DNA of 64,000 nucleotides from Diphasiastrum complanatum (Eukaryota > Streptophyta > Lycopodiopsida > Lycopodiales > Lycopodiaceae). Under the pieces are notes generated by a model. The model was not told where the DNA came from, searched no databases, and saw only the letters and a program-made list of their open reading frames with translations. Shown here piece by piece: positions 21,428-33,592 of the stretch. Position 1 is the stretch's first letter. Each line of letters starts with the position of its first letter. The stretch lies in contig MU831922.1 of assembly GCA_029204225.1 (NCBI GenBank), positions 1-64,000 of the forward strand. The letters run 5' to 3'. A program made the position numbers and the translations under genes.

Positions 21428-22742
21428 TCATTCCAACCTCGCTATATTAACGAAAGATGTTGCGGATAGGTGATGATAGGTCCGGTATAGAGGGATCTGA
21501 TCCTCGATTGCCATCAACTTGAAGCTTTTGTTTGGATTGATACAGAACTCTCCAAAACATTTATTCCACCTGGTATCTACCTTGGCAGTGGTAAGAAGAG
21601 TGTCCACATTATAATACGCTTCTAGAATAATGAGATCTGGAGAGTTAACCGCGTCGATCATGAACCAGTTGAGGGCCCTGGTGATTCGCCCATTGTTTCC
21701 AACCCTGTTCAGATTTTATTATTGGCCAATTCTAGGCCCTAATGCTTGGAGTCTTCAATGTCGTCCATGCTCTTCTCTTGGACATCGTATGCTATGTAGG
21801 ACCTTCCCTAAATGCCACCAAAGCTTGGAGATATTTCTTGATCAGCTCAGGGCTGTGCATGACAGTCTTTTGCCAGTCTAATTGAGGATGCAGAAGGGTA
21901 ATGAGGTTGGCCAATGTTAGCTTGAGGAGCTCTTCGAACTTGCCTAGCAATTTATAGCCACCTTTTGTCGTAACATTTGGATATTCCTTGATGAAGAGAG
22001 CCACCTATTCTGAATCAGATGCCATGAAGATCTTTTGGTACCAATGTTGATGTACGGCCATAGGTCCACCATGGGTGTCATCAGTATGAGGGAGAATCAT
22101 GGAGGTGGATGGAAGATCAGTTTTGAGGGTTGATGAAATGATAGGTGGTGGAGAGGCAGCATGAGACGAGCTGGCATGAGGTGGTGCGAGGTAGAGAGGT
22201 GGCACGAGGAGGAGAGACTATCTCGAGCTCAGGCATGTTGGGGTCATGTTGGAGGTGGAGGTGGTGGTTTCGACTTGTGTGCGATGTACTGAAGATTCTC
22301 GTTGAAGGTGCGATCTCCGCCATTTTGGAGGTCAAAATGAGGGAATGTGAGTTGGAGTTGTTGGTAGTCGATGGTAGAAGTATATTCGATGAATGGAAAA
22401 TTAGAGATGGTGCATGGATGGCGGATGGATGGATCTTGGACGATGGCATTATAGTGTGCCATGGTCGCATTATAGTAGATGATGACAGTGGCAACGTTAT
22501 AGTAGAGGATGGTATTGGTGGTAGTCGCAATAAAGGGTACAAAGCTTGTTATAGGTGAGGAAAAGGGCTTCTATGAGGACAGCGACAACTGTGTGACAGT
22601 ACTTGATGTGCTCTGCAAGAGCGTCTGATGGCTTCTCTGGTGATCCTGCAAGCTTATACTCTGGTGCATACCGTACCTGGATTTGTTGTGAAGGTGAAGG
22701 GATAAATGAGGGTGGAACGAAGAGAGGGGGTTCATGCATGTG
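21428..22742 (-). pseudogene. Unidentified minus-strand polyprotein remnant
   Basis: Three minus-strand stretches may be one decayed gene. A Pro/Ser/His-rich N-terminus (22742-22005) ends in HQHWYQKIFMASDSE. The next (22004-21792) reads ALFIKEYPNVTTKGGYKLLGKFEELLKLTL. The last (21661-21428) reads DTRWNKCFGEFCINPNKSFKLMAIEDQIPLY in part. Frameshifts and stops separate them. I do not recognise a family. Its place to the left of an LTR-like block (23230-23606) suggests a gypsy-like element. Confidence 0.4.
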
Positions 22743-23229
22743 GAACGAAGAGAGAGAGAGTTAATGCATGTGGTCTAGCTCCAATTGAAAACATTGATCA
22801 TGAGAAAAATTGATTATGGCACAAAGGCCACCAACAAAATGGAACAGAGGACTTTCGAAAACATCACAAAAGTAGCCAAAGTCCTTTGTTGTGAGGCTAT
22901 TTCCTACCCTATTCTCAATCCAAGATCCAAGCATACAAGCATCAAGGAGATGAGATTAGATGTCACGTGGAGGTTTGATCCCATGAGAGCAATAGCATAA
23001 GTCAAAATCCAGTAGGCATTGATGATCCACAACTAATTCTAAGATCCATTAACACTATCCATCAACACTACAATCCTTAACACTAAACCCACAATGATGA
23101 TAGCTTACCCTTCTTTCTCTCTCTTTCTCTCTCACAAAAAGTATAAGAAATAGCAAATCCAATAAGCATCAAATCCAAATATTAGCAACCACAAAGAAAG
23201 CATGAGAGATGGAGTAAAAGAGATAGAGA
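22743..23229. other. Non-coding, pyrimidine-rich stretch
   Basis: No gene is seen. It contains a CT-rich run (23103-23140) and lies where the leader of a minus-strand element would be. Confidence 0.4.
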
Positions 23230-23606
23230 GCAAGGACATTCTACATCCATTCCATAGGAGGGCCAACATGCTTGTATTGAAATGAAGATAGAACATGTTT
23301 TACAAACTCGAGTTTGCACCTATTTATAGTATCCAATTCTAACCTAATTCTCCACAAAATGGAGGGAACCCATTTAAAAAATGGTGGAAACCAGTTTAAA
23401 TTTGAATTTGAACCAATTTTGGTGGGAACCCCTGTTTTATTCACTAACTTGACATTTAGGCCCTACGACATTAAAAGTCCTGCTAACTTTCTAATTAGCA
23501 AATCTCTATGTGATCATCGGGTTGGACTTACACATGCAGGGTGCCAAATCCCTCTCACTTATAAACTGGAGTTAGGGTTGTCTTGGGATCCCCAAACCCT
23601 CCAATA
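23230..23606 (-). repeat. LTR-like block, relative of 60800-61004
   Basis: 'attcactaacttgacatttag', 'gacattaaaagtc', 'tatgtgatcatcgg', 'ttggacttacacat' and 'gggtgccaaatccctctcac' are shared in order with 60820-60960. It ends 'aaaccctccaata' against 'aaaccctccaaca' there. On the minus strand it would start TATTGGAGGGTTTGG, a decayed TGTTGGAGGG. Confidence 0.65.
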
Positions 23607-24020
23607 GTATCCCCCACCAACGCTGGTGGTGGTCCCACGACACCTTGCGAGATTATTTATTTTGAGCTCTAGTGGGCCTCTCTTTGTACCTTGATGAGAT
23701 GGTACTGAACCTTTTCCATAAAAACCAAGCGCTTTGTGTTGAAATCATTTTTGTGCGCTAGAAAGCACTTATTTGTGTCTGAAAGCCATTTGGACATTGT
23801 CCAAGCTATGAATCTTGATTCCCATGATCCTCCCAACATCGTAGTTCGATAGTACAATCTTGCTAGTCCCAGCTGATCTTGCACGGTGTGGAGCCTCATG
23901 ATCCCTTATTATCCAAACTTATTGTTTTATATTGCAAGAAGCGACAAAGGAGAATTTAAGAAATTTGTTTGCGAGTTGCTGCACAGTTGAGGAAGGGGAT
24001 ATGTGGAGCCTCATGATCCC
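23607..24020 (-). other. Decayed sequence between two minus-strand elements
   Basis: A minus-strand frame (23899-23669) reads MRLHTVQDQLGLARLYYRTT and is not recognised. A near-perfect 18-bp direct repeat, 'gtggagcctcatgatccc', lies at 23888-23905 and 24003-24020. The second copy marks the point where the gypsy RNase H homology ends. Confidence 0.45.
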
Positions 24021-24039
24021 ACATTATCCCGTGCTGAGC

Positions 24040-26790
24040 CGTGAAAGATAATCAGCATTTGTATGATATTTTCCTTGACGAAGCTCTACTTGATAAGTGA
24101 ATTCCTGCAGAAGTAGAACCCATTGAGCAATTCATCCTAATAGATCTGGTTTATTTACAAGATACTTAAGAGCATAGTGATCAACATGAAAAATAAATAC
24201 ATATCCCAGCGAATAATGTCGAAATTTCTTAACAGTGAAAATCATGCCAAGTGCCTCCCTTTCTGTAGCTGAATAATTCTTCTCTGATGCACTGAGCTGT
24301 CGACTCACATAGTAAATGGGATGATCTTTCTTCTGGTCGTCCTTCTGGTTTAGACAGATGCCACTAGCAAATGCAGAATCATCCACATAACTATGAAATA
24401 AAATAGCCCAGTTGGGTGGTCTCAGAATAGGAGCATTGATCAACCTTTGCTTAAATTCTTCGAATGCTTTCTGTTGTTCATTCATCCACAAGTATTCCAC
24501 TTGTTTCTTCAGTAGATGTGTAAGAGAGGCAGCAATAGAAACATGATTTTGAATGAATCTCCGGTAATAGCCGACATGTCCTAAGAAAGCTCTTAGTTCA
24601 CGTAAATTGGTTGGTATCTGGAGATTCTTTATAAGCTCGACTTTATCTTTGTCGACTTCTATTCCTCTGTTAAGATATTCTATGTCCAAGTAATATCCCT
24701 TCTTTCATACCGAAAAAACATTTCTCTGGATGAAGAGATAAGCAAGTATCTCAACACTGTTGCAATGTTGATTTTAGCTTCTGCAGGTGCGTCTTTATAT
24801 CACTATATACATAGAAATCATCAATAAATATTTTGAGAAAAGTTTTTAGGAAGGCAACGAATATTAACATCATGATTTGCTAAAAATTCGCTGGAGCATT
24901 ACAATGACCAAAGGGCATTTTGTTGTAGGCATAAGTGCCCCAATCCGTAGTGAATGTGGTCTTTGAACGATCCTCCTTCCGCACTCCAACCTGATTATAA
25001 CCAGAAAAACTGTCACAGAAACTGTAACGCTCTTGACCAGCAACCTGATCTAAGATGGAATCAGTGAAGGACAGAGGATGATGATCCTTCCTTGTGGCAG
25101 CATTGAGTTTGCGAAAATCTTGGCATATTCGTATTTTGCCAGTCTTTTTCTTTGGGACGACAACAATGGGTGAAACCCATTCACTGCTTAAGACGAGATA
25201 GATTATACCTGCCTTAAGGTGTTTATTGAGTTCGTCCTTAACCATGAGAGAGTACTTAGGATTGAGATGATACTGTCTCTGTCGAACAGGTACAACATCT
25301 TCCTTAAGATCAATACGGTGCTCTCCGAATTCTATAGGTATACCCTTCAAATCGTCGAGCGACCAGACAAAAACATCTTGATACTCCTTCAATAGTTCAG
25401 TGAATTCTGCTAACTCCGATTCTCCAAGTGACTTTGAAACATGCACAAATCTGCCAGGTGCAAGTTCAATTAGTTCAGTAAAATCTGGTAATATGATACC
25501 TTTTTTTATACTGGCCTTGGTATGGCCATGAATTTTGTGCATGGTTGACTCCATAGATGTTTTCTTGTTGTCAACTTGGTTCTTGTTACCAAATTCATGT
25601 TCAGATTTGTCACTTGAATCATCAGACTCTTTCGAGTTTGTGTCTGCAACCATGATTTCTTAATACGAAACATCCGCTTCAGTGTTGCAAGCATCGAAGA
25701 ATTCTTCTTCGTCAGCATTCTCATAACATTCGAAATATTGAACTTCAATGTCAGATGCATTAGAAAAAACATTTAAGGGATAAGAAGATTTCTCTGATGT
25801 AAAACTGGTGTCAAACAAAGGCATTTCACCTTCATATTTGTCCCAACTCTAGGTGATTATTTGTTCTGTTGGCTTACCACGATTATTGGTCTCACCAGTC
25901 TGAAATCTTAGCTCTCTGGATTTCCAATGAACAGTTGCATTTGATTGATAAAGCAAGGTCGTCCAATCAGCACAGAATAAGATGACAAACTGAGTGGTTT
26001 GATAACTATGAAATTCATTGTGAATGGCTTGGCTTGAATGTAAACAGTGACATCCTTCAGTTCTCCAACAGGTTTTTGTCGTGTCAAATCAGCTAACTTG
26101 ATGTTTCGCTGTGTCGGTTGAATGTCAGTCAATCCCAAAGCATGAGCTGTATCTTCTGTTATTATGTTCACGCTGGAACCAGAGTCAGCTGGCACTTTTT
26201 CAATCAAGCATCCCGCAATGGTAATATCAATTTCAGGTGCACCGAGATTACCTAAATCAATAGACAGAACACCAACATCTGGCAAAGAATTTTTTTTTTC
26301 GGTGCAGAAAGACCTTTCAGTTGTTTTCTGTAATAAGTGTTATCTGCTAGCAGCTGCTCAAAAGTAATATTCGGATGAAGTGATCCAATATCAGTCACGA
26401 TGTCATAGTCTTTTGTCTTCAATTTCAAGATTGGCTTATCTATAATAGCACTAGACAATTTTGTCTTTGTGATTTCGTCGTCCCCTTCCTCAAAGTGACC
26501 ACCTTCTCTGCAGCAGCTAACTGAAGTTTAGCGTTGATAATTTCTTTCGCCTCTGATGAGATATCTTTTGCAAACAACTTCGCAGCATCGCGGTCATAGT
26601 CGGGGTCATCTTTGAGATCTTCTTTAGTCGTATATTTATTTGTCGTCTTGCTAGAAGATTTCTTCTTCGAGGATTTTCTGTGCTTCATCGAAGATTTTTG
26701 GTTAGGTTTCGAGGAGCTTTTGCTTCTCGTTGTGACTTTGAATAAGCTCTCCACGTCACTTGGCCAGGACTGATCTTCTGTCTTCACCAA
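24040..26790 (-). pseudogene. pol: Gypsy 2 pol pseudogene (PR-RT-RNase H)
   Basis: Retropepsin (26285-25908) shows VPADSGSSVNIITE and SVLIGRPCF. RT (25653-24880) shows GIIYLVLSSEWVSPIVVVPK, KIRICQDFRKLN, YSFCDSFSGYNQV and the palm FIDDFYVYSD near 24800-24830, just past a TAA. RNase H (24689-24132) shows LRAFLGHVGYYRRFI, then PIYYVSRQLSASEKNYSATEREALG and FHVDHYALKYL, in that order. A few residues of the connection (QVELRQGKYHTNADYL-like, with a stop) end near 24040. The lack of integrase and the multiple frame breaks make it dead. Confidence 0.92.
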
Positions 26791-28291
26791 TTTTTCTTCA
26801 ATAATTCAATTCTCTGCATAACAGCATCAGTCGAAGCTTTCGCTTTTGAGTCTGCAGCAGCTGCTGTTTCTACATACTGATACTTGGGTCGCGGCTTCTG
26901 TGGCTGAGGGCAGTCAAGATACTTGTGACCAGGCTCTCTGCAGTTCGAACATAACGGTACATAACCAATCGGCTTTCGCGGTTGAGGACAGTCAGGTGAA
27001 AAATGTCCTGGCTCTCCACAGTTATAGCAGTTTCCCGACATTGGTTTAGTCGCAGTTTGAGACTTCGCTGGTCCAACAAATTCAGGAGGATTATGTCTTC
27101 TTGGTGCAAACTTGGGTCTGTCCTGCTGGGCTGATGCTGTAGTACCCTGAACATAGTTAGTAGTCGCATCATTTTGAAAAATAAAAAGTACCTCATGGGC
27201 AGGAACTTCAATGTATTTGACATTCACAGTGGTGCAGTCTTCCTTGGTGTGTCCTGAAGTTCCACATTTCGTAAACCACATTCCCGAGTTGGAAGAAGAC
27301 GCTTTCGGTCTTTTATCTGCAATTTTAGAGATCTGCACTTTCAAGTCATTAAACTTTTTATTAAGGTCAGCCATATTACTCTTCCAAAGCTTTTCAACTT
27401 TAGAAGTTGACGACTTCTCTTCGACAACTTTCGTGTCATCCTTTCGTTTGGATCGTCCTTTATTCTTTCTCTCTCCTTTGTCAGCTTCTGATTTTGATGA
27501 ATTGTTCCTTTCAGATTCCGAACTTGAAGAACTGGTACTTGAATCAGAATCTAAATCATCATCGTTGTCACTAGAATCAGTCTTTGACTTTCGAGATTTC
27601 TTAGTTGATCGTCACTTTCATGCTAGTTTTGAGGTCTAAAAATTTTCGGCACTAGCTATTACTGTTGCTAAGGAGGTCATGTCCCCTTGTCTGCAATACC
27701 GATCAATCTTTGGTGGTAAACTAGCCAAAACCCATTCGATCTGCATATCAACGGGATATACACCGGTTAGTTTACCTATGAGATTTTTAACCTTTCGTGT
27801 ATATTTGCGAAGGGATTGTTTACTCTTCTTCTGAACATTGTTCATCTGAACATTGTTCAGACGCCCGAGAATTCTTGATTTGTAGTCGATTTCTCTGAAC
27901 TGGTTCAGAAATGCATCTTTCAGTAGGTACCAGGTTCCTACACGGCCTGGTTCAACTTGATTGTACCAGATGCGCATCTGCTTTCTTAGCAGACTAGGGA
28001 AGATTCGTAGTTTATGTCAGTACCTTCGTTATTCGCATTAGCGATTGACTTGAATTGTGAGACATAGCTATCTACATCGTCAGAAGAAGTCCCTTTAAAA
28101 TAATCGTTTTTAATTTTTGATATAGAAGTGAAACGTGCAGCAGGGCCCTCCATACCGAAGCTAATTAGAAGTTCAAGTAACTGAGCAGTGATTTTGTCTA
28201 GATTTCTTTGACTAGTATTCTCACTTTGTCTTCGTAAAAATTCCTCTCTAAGCTTACGATATCGTTCTAATCTGGATTCTCTATCTGACAT
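26784..28291 (-). pseudogene. gag: Gypsy 2 gag pseudogene
   Basis: The start codon at 28291 lies 53 bases after the PBS. The N-terminal part (28291-27986) reads MSDRESRLERYRKLREEF. After a shift, 27977-27636 gives the capsid part WYLLKDAFLNQFREIDYKSR and SKQSLRKYTRKVKNLIGKL. The C-terminal part (27374-26784) has three zinc-knuckle positions. The first, FTKCGTSGHTKEDC, has Phe for the first Cys. The next two are intact (CYNCGEPGHFSPDC and CSNCREPGHKYLDC). The region from 27636 to 27375 is Ser/Lys-rich and out of frame. Confidence 0.88.
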
Positions 28292-28343
28292 ACACTAGAG
28301 ATGGAGATGGATTTGTCAGATTTCTTATAACTTTTTTAAACTA

Positions 28344-28361
28344 TCCCCAGCAATGGCGCCA
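28344..28361 (-). other. Gypsy 2 primer-binding site
   Basis: On the minus strand TGGCGCCATTGCTGGGGA. It differs by two transitions from the PBS TGGCGCCGTTGCCGGGGA that I associate with Asp tRNA in plant gypsy elements. The tRNA assignment is from memory and unchecked. Confidence 0.8.
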
Positions 28362-29100
28362 AAAATTGGTATATGTCGTACTATACCAACATGGTTAATA
28401 TAGATTTTATAGTAAATAATATCTTTCCCACAGAGGACAGGGTTAGAAATTTATGTATTTGGTACAATTATGGCAAGTGGTTTCGAGTGTTATTCTGGTT
28501 GTCAACAGACATTAAAAAGTAACCAGTATTACTTATGGTTTGGGAAATGTAATGTTAATAATTTCAGAACAACAATCTAGCCTTTATCAAATCGAATGAA
28601 ACGCGTTCTACAGATGAGATGTTATCAGAGTAGTACAACAGTACTACACTGGCTGATTAAGGTGTCAACAAGAGTCGAGAGTTGTTCGATGTATTTGCGA
28701 TTGTGCAGACAATTAATTAATCGCGTTCTTGAACTGTTCGTTTCTAGACAGAAGTCCTCAACAACTAAAGTCCAAATTAATGGTTAAAGAATACGAATGG
28801 TTTCAGAACACGTTAGAAACTTATGTCAATGCCAATCAGGAAAACAAATCAAAGACTCAATTCTTCAGACAGGGACTATCATCTCATATGTATACATACA
28901 GCTTTATTCAATGATCGTGCTAGACTGTACCAAAGATAGTCGTTATTCGAGTGCCGAAAAGAAAGTATTCGCGACAGACGAATAAGTTGGTTTTAAGACA
29001 GTTCTTTTAGAGCATGCTTTACGGATACACAACAAACGACTATAATGCACTAGAGCATCTGTCTGATCAGAGAGTAATTCATGTAATGTGTTAGAGATTG
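28362..29100 (-). repeat. Probable gypsy 2 5' LTR (outer end unresolved)
   Basis: The sequence next to the PBS must be the LTR 3' end (minus strand ...CATATACCA, then ATTTT before the PBS). It includes 'ctgtcctctgtgggaaagat' on the minus strand, a motif style seen near gypsy LTR ends. No second copy exists in the window, so the outer boundary is a guess. Confidence 0.45.
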
Positions 29101-30004
29101 TTAGCAGACTCAAGATCACTCACACTCAACAGTGCAGAGAATAGAGATAAGAGAGAATAATTGGAGGGGAGAGAGCAAGGCCCCAACACTTACCTTCCAA
29201 TACTCCAAGAGCCCTATGTTTAGCCAAGAGGCCCTCACAGAACTCTATTCACTTCTTCAATCTCTTACATATGCATAAACTCTTCTCTCTCGATGCTCAA
29301 GACTAAAGTGTGAGATCAATATATGTTCTACGGGACGATCAAGCACACCTCTAAAACAATAGGTGCATCGCTCCTGCAAAAGGGTCTAGTTAACAATTAG
29401 ACTAAAAATACATTCAATCATACCATGAAAGGTATACTTAACTACGAGTTAAAGTTACTCTAGTTAAACATGTCTTTTCGTATCTAGTCATTTTGTGTGG
29501 ATGACCTAGTAAAGGTTATCCAAAGTAATGTCTTTCTCATTAAAGGTCTTGCCGTTAATTACAAGGCAAGTACTTAGGAGATATATTCCCGAAAAATGAC
29601 TTTAGGCCTCTTCATGAATTATACTTAACCAGCTCATATCTTCATTTTTGAGTATATCATGCCATATTTATGTTGATATTCAATTTTTAACAATAAAGTG
29701 GCATCACAAGAGTAGATGAAGTTGAGTATCAAACCTAATCAAACCAGCCCATTTGAGTTCAAACCAAACCTCAATGAGCTCACCAATGAGATCTTCCTTT
29801 CCTTGAAAAAATTGCCACTTGAGTTGCTCCATGTAGTCTTCTTCATCCAACCTTTTGCCATCTTGATCATGCATGAACACTCCACCACAATCATAGTATC
29901 CTTTGAGTTGATGAATAGATGTAAGATCCATGCCTTGGATCTTCCCAAGAGTCACTCTTCCTTTTCCCTTTCCTTCACAAGACTCTCTCTTAATGATCAC
30001 ACTA
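29101..30004. other. No recognised gene or repeat
   Basis: One minus-strand frame (30000-29704) reads partly as DYMEQLKWQFFQGKEDLIGEL but shows no family signature. The sequence separates gypsy 2 from the truncated leader of element U. Confidence 0.5.
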
Positions 30005-30328
30005 CTTAAGGAAAAGGTTCATCCACTTAAGGAAAGTCTTCATCCACAAAGGAGACCACAAAAGTGGAGATTGTCAACAATACATTGAATAGAACATTGT
30101 TAGTATTGAATATGCACAAGCCTCACAATCAACAAATGATTAGGTGTTATGATTTGATCCAAAATAGCTTCTTCTCAGTCTGAGATCTTCAATAGACCTG
30201 AAATATGTTTTTTATCCACAAGTTCAACTCAACAAACAAAGGTTAGTAAGATTTGATCAACAATGCAATGCATAATCATGCTAGAACTTAATCAAACATC
30301 CAAATATCACCATAAATGGAAATCTTAC
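30005..30328 (-). mobile_element. Element U leader, distal part (copia, minus)
   Basis: The reverse complement matches the Z leader from about 46857 to 47170, including 'gttgaacttgtggatcaaaa' and 'gtgcatattcaatactaac'. The proximal leader and 5' LTR of U are at 59351-60043. The two pieces join exactly if W and one copy of CTTAC are removed. Beyond 30005 the homology stops, so U is truncated. Confidence 0.88.
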
Positions 30329-30892
30329 TGTTAGCCGATTCTCTAGTGTCGAGCCAAGCTGGAGACATAAGTTATCTCTCGCCCATGACCGAGGAGGTCT
30401 CAGAAGAAAGAGAGCAGAAGAAGCTGAGAGCCGAGCATGAGAGCTGAGGAAATACAGGCTAGGAAGATAGTGATTAACTATGTGAGCCTACATGGTGTAT
30501 CCCAAAGAAGGAATGACCATGTAGGAGCTAGTAACACATAGTTGTAATAAATGTAGACTCCCCTTAAACTAGTAAGAGTGAGCCACCTTTTGATGGTGAC
30601 CTCTAGTGGAAGGGCAAATTCCACATGTAATTTCTAATTTAGTGGAATTGCCACATGGGCTCCACATGGGCAGCCTTCTTGCTTATTTAAGGGCCCCCCT
30701 CTCTTGTGAGGGAGCTTTTGATTGTATTTTCAAGTTCTCATGAGCTAATAAAGAGGATCCTCCACGAGTTCTTGAAGATCACTAAGCTCCTTGTTCATGG
30801 CAATGATCTTGAGTGATATTTCTATGAGCATGCTTGATTCCTTGCTTGTGGATTAACTAGGTTCTTGTTTCTTGTTCTTGCTTAGGTGTGGA
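30329..30892 (+). repeat. W 5' LTR, first part
   Basis: TGTTAGCCGATTC... is 97% identical to 58256-58819 (16 mismatches of 564 by eye). A TATA-like 'tatttaa' (30684-30690) is followed by AATAAA (30747-30752), which fits the U3/R boundary and poly(A) signal. It ends at GTGGA, the target site of X. Confidence 0.92.
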
Positions 30893-31618
30893 TGTGCAAA
30901 AAGTACAAAAAGGACCAAGAGTGGATCCTAATCTGATCCTCAAGAGAGATTGGTTGTCAAATTACTTGATCTATCAATCTACTTCAGATTAAGATCAATC
31001 TAGATCAATTCTAGACACAAAATCCTAACAAGGAAAATCATTAATTGAAGGTAAGTGTACTTTATGGTTTCACACGTGTGAAACATTGTCTGAGTACGGA
31101 CTCCAACCTGAAAATCAAGTACACATTGATAGAACCTCAAAACAATCAAAACAAATGTAGACAAATGGAGAGAATCACTCAAAATTGCTTCCAAAACCAA
31201 GATTGGTGTCTCACATTGATTATGGCCAAATGTGGCTCTATATATACAATAAGTGAAGCTCGTTGTACTGATCATCCCTCAGATCTCACATGTGCGAAGG
31301 TGCTTTGTCATATGATGATTCATCATGCAAAACTGACACTTGGACAAAACCTTCTATTTTGAGCACTTTTGGTCTATTTTTCTTCTATATGGAGATCTAC
31401 TTGGAAATCTTCTAGAACTCAAAATTGGCCTACTTCAGCCTATTCCACATGTGTGAGCTATCCTCTACACATGGGATATAACACCTAACCAAAGGATGTG
31501 GCTCATGCAATCAATAGATTGATGCCATGTGTCATATGTCTAAAAAACTAGTTTTTGGCCTTTTTAGCCACTAGAACTTGAATTAAATCATATGTACATC
31601 CTGTATGATTATGGTACA
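30893..31618 (-). repeat. X 3' LTR, distal 726 bp
   Basis: The reverse complement equals positions 106-831 of the X 5' LTR (39843-40673) with about 20 differences. The left flank GTGGA (30888-30892) is the inverse of TCCAC (39838-39842) at the other end of X. It ends at 31618 in GTACA, where Y inserted. It contains the palindrome CACACGTGTG at 31071-31080. Confidence 0.92.
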
Positions 31619-32520
31619 TGTGAAGAAATGCCAAAAATTGGCAAATCTAGCTTGATCAAAAACCATGTAGAATAGTGTAAATTGTGTACACAAGTGGGTC
31701 CCACACATGCGAGGCCATGATGCCACTTGGGAAACCCATCCTAATGTAGGTTAGGTCCATTCAAGAGAGTTGGTCATGTCTATTTGGTGGTCATCCCTAC
31801 TTTATAGGACCTACACCTAAGTTTAAGGTGAAAATTTGACCAACTAGCTACCTACCAAGCATAACTCTAGGAAATAGACTAAGGTTTCATTTTAGGTCAA
31901 GGAGAGTGAGTTAACTTCCTTATTACATGCTGGAAATCCACCTAACTTCAAGAAGGAAGTCGAATTTGCTATGTATTCCCTCTCTCCATAGTGAGAAGAT
32001 AGAAAATTTTTGGAGCTCATTGGCAATCTCAAGCTAGTTCACTATGTACATTGAGTTTTTGTGATCCAAATGAAACCAAATCACTTTCTACTTATTTCTC
32101 AGGTTGAAGGCCGAACTACATCCTGTAGTACACACGTGTGGGCTTGGATTTCAATGTTGATCAATGCTTTTGATTGTTAATGCTTGTTGTTTGTCAAATT
32201 GCCAATCTAGATCAACTTTTTTGTGTCTAGTTTTTTGATAGATTGTTAAGCAAACATCCAATCACTCTTGTGGATCTTTTGTAGATCCATTTATGGTCCT
32301 AAAGTACAGTACTTTCACATGGTATCAGAGCCAAGTACAAGAGCATAAGCCATTGATCTAATGCAAATCCATTTTTAGCAAGTTTTGGTGCTAAAAACTA
32401 GTATTGAGAGGGCAAGCTAGAATCTTGATTTTGGTGAGGAGATTTGATCCCAAACTTGGTAGGGGTCCAAATCCATACTATCCACATGTGTGGGCACCTC
32501 TGAACCTGCATTTAATGCAT
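31619..32520 (+). mobile_element. Element Y, 5' part: LTR, PBS and leader
   Basis: The LTR is 31619-32319 (TGTGAAGAAATGCC...ACTTTCACA). It is followed at 32320 by the PBS TGGTATCAGAGCCAAG and about 185 bp of leader. Its partner LTR is inverted at 43606-44307, with about 18 mismatches over 701 bp. The flank GTACA (31614-31618) pairs with TGTAC (43601-43605). It contains CACACGTGTG at 32131-32140. The leader ends near 32520 at the inversion breakpoint. Confidence 0.92.
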
Positions 32521-32759
32521 GGTATTCATTTTATCCAAAAAAAATTCAATTTGTCACATACTTTTTCGTCTTTTGTCATTTTGTTATTACTTAGTTTGAC
32601 AAAAGGACTTTCTATCAAGAGAAAAGGCTTGAACCGTTTGATAAATGCCTCTTTCAAGAGTAACCAGTCACGTTTATCTTCACGATCAAGGTTAAAAAGC
32701 CACTCTCGTGCACGATCGATCATGGTCATCGAGAAGAGCTGTCCCATGGCCTCTGGTGA
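32521..32759 (-). pseudogene. gag: W gag, capsid fragment
   Basis: The minus-strand frame reads SPEAMGQLFSMTMIDRAREW, LFNLDREDKRDWLLLKEAF and IKRFKPF, then degenerates after FVKLSNNKMTKDEKV. The pattern W-LFNL-W-LK-F-RF is the retrotrans_gag capsid domain of Ty3/gypsy. V lies between this and the N-terminal piece. Sequence between the pieces is missing, and the right edge is the inversion breakpoint. Confidence 0.7.
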
Positions 32760-33592
32760 TGTAAAAGCCAACTCAGAAACGTAACAAGCTTAACCATTCA
32801 GACTTAAGAAAACTGGAATCCCAACCAACCCGAAAGCCAACTCAGAATCCGTCCCCAAAAGGTAACCAAAGGCAGAGACAAGCCACACATGAAACCCAAG
32901 GCATAGTGGTCGCCAAACTGACCAATTGGCATAGCGACAAGCCCCATGTCGATGACAGGGACCCTTAGGTGCCAGCGACGCAAAAAGGTTGTATTAAGGG
33001 TCCTTCCACTTGGGCCAGTCCCGGAGGTGAAACCGAAATGGTAATCATCCCCAAGGATCAACTTTATTAGATTTGGAAGAGGTTACATTCATACATAGAC
33101 TGACCGGTCTCGGGGCCACCAACACTTGCTGGGCATTGTGCTTGGCTCGTGCTGGTAGAGGGAGCTGAGACCTGGCGACTGGATTCTTGGCGCTGGTTGA
33201 GTTGCCCAAGTTTCTGTCTGCCGGACTCCCCCTATAGTTCTGTTGTGATTCGGCGCACCCCCTCTGGTTTGAAACATAGTGCTTTCTGGTAAAGCACGCT
33301 TTTTAGGATTTAGTTTTTATTTTGCTGATTAAGCCTGGCAAGCCTGGCAGAATCAGTCTGGCTCCCGGACATGGGTCCCGGGAGCCATCTCGGCGGCCGA
33401 ATCAACTTGCTTTTCTGACTAGGCCATGACTCGAGCTCCAGAGCTAGCTCATGACTTTGTGACTACTTGACTGGCTCACCACAGGTCGGAGGCTCAGTCC
33501 TTGACGTTCTAACTTGCTCTGGGACCATAGAGAGTGTCACCCCTTTGAGTCTTACAGGGCACGCTGGGTGCACCCGAGTCAGCTTTACAACA
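32760..33592 (-). repeat. V 3' LTR, truncated
   Basis: 833 bp, matching 37088-37920 with about 28 mismatches. On the minus strand it starts TGTTGTAAAGC and breaks off at ...GGCTTTTACA where W gag sequence begins. Close relatives form the palindrome at 1-2273. Confidence 0.9.

Larger units (their letters stand above)
24021..28361 (-). mobile_element. Gypsy 2: minus-strand Ty3/gypsy, 3'-truncated
   Basis: Reading leftwards it has a PBS (28361-28344), gag, three CCHC boxes, protease, RT and RNase H, then stops at about 24040. No integrase, chromodomain or 3' LTR is present. The order PR-RT-RNase H and the FIDD catalytic motif define Ty3/gypsy. Every segment has frameshifts or stops. Confidence 0.9.

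Noticed and set aside
22145-22558. Plus-strand ORF of 137 aa, Asp/Gly/Val-rich
   Set aside because: Antisense of the Pro/Ser/His-rich minus-strand remnant, which fits its element context better.
27211-27639. Plus-strand Ser/Leu-rich ORF of 142 aa
   Set aside because: Shadow of the Ser/Lys-rich linker of gypsy 2 gag on the minus strand.
31000-31362. ORFs at 31000-31275 and 31045-31362, repeated at 40295-40567
   Set aside because: They lie wholly within the X LTR and recur because the LTR recurs.
32404-32784. Plus-strand ORF of 126 aa across 32520
   Set aside because: It spans the inversion junction and the V LTR edge by chance and is antisense to the W gag fragment.
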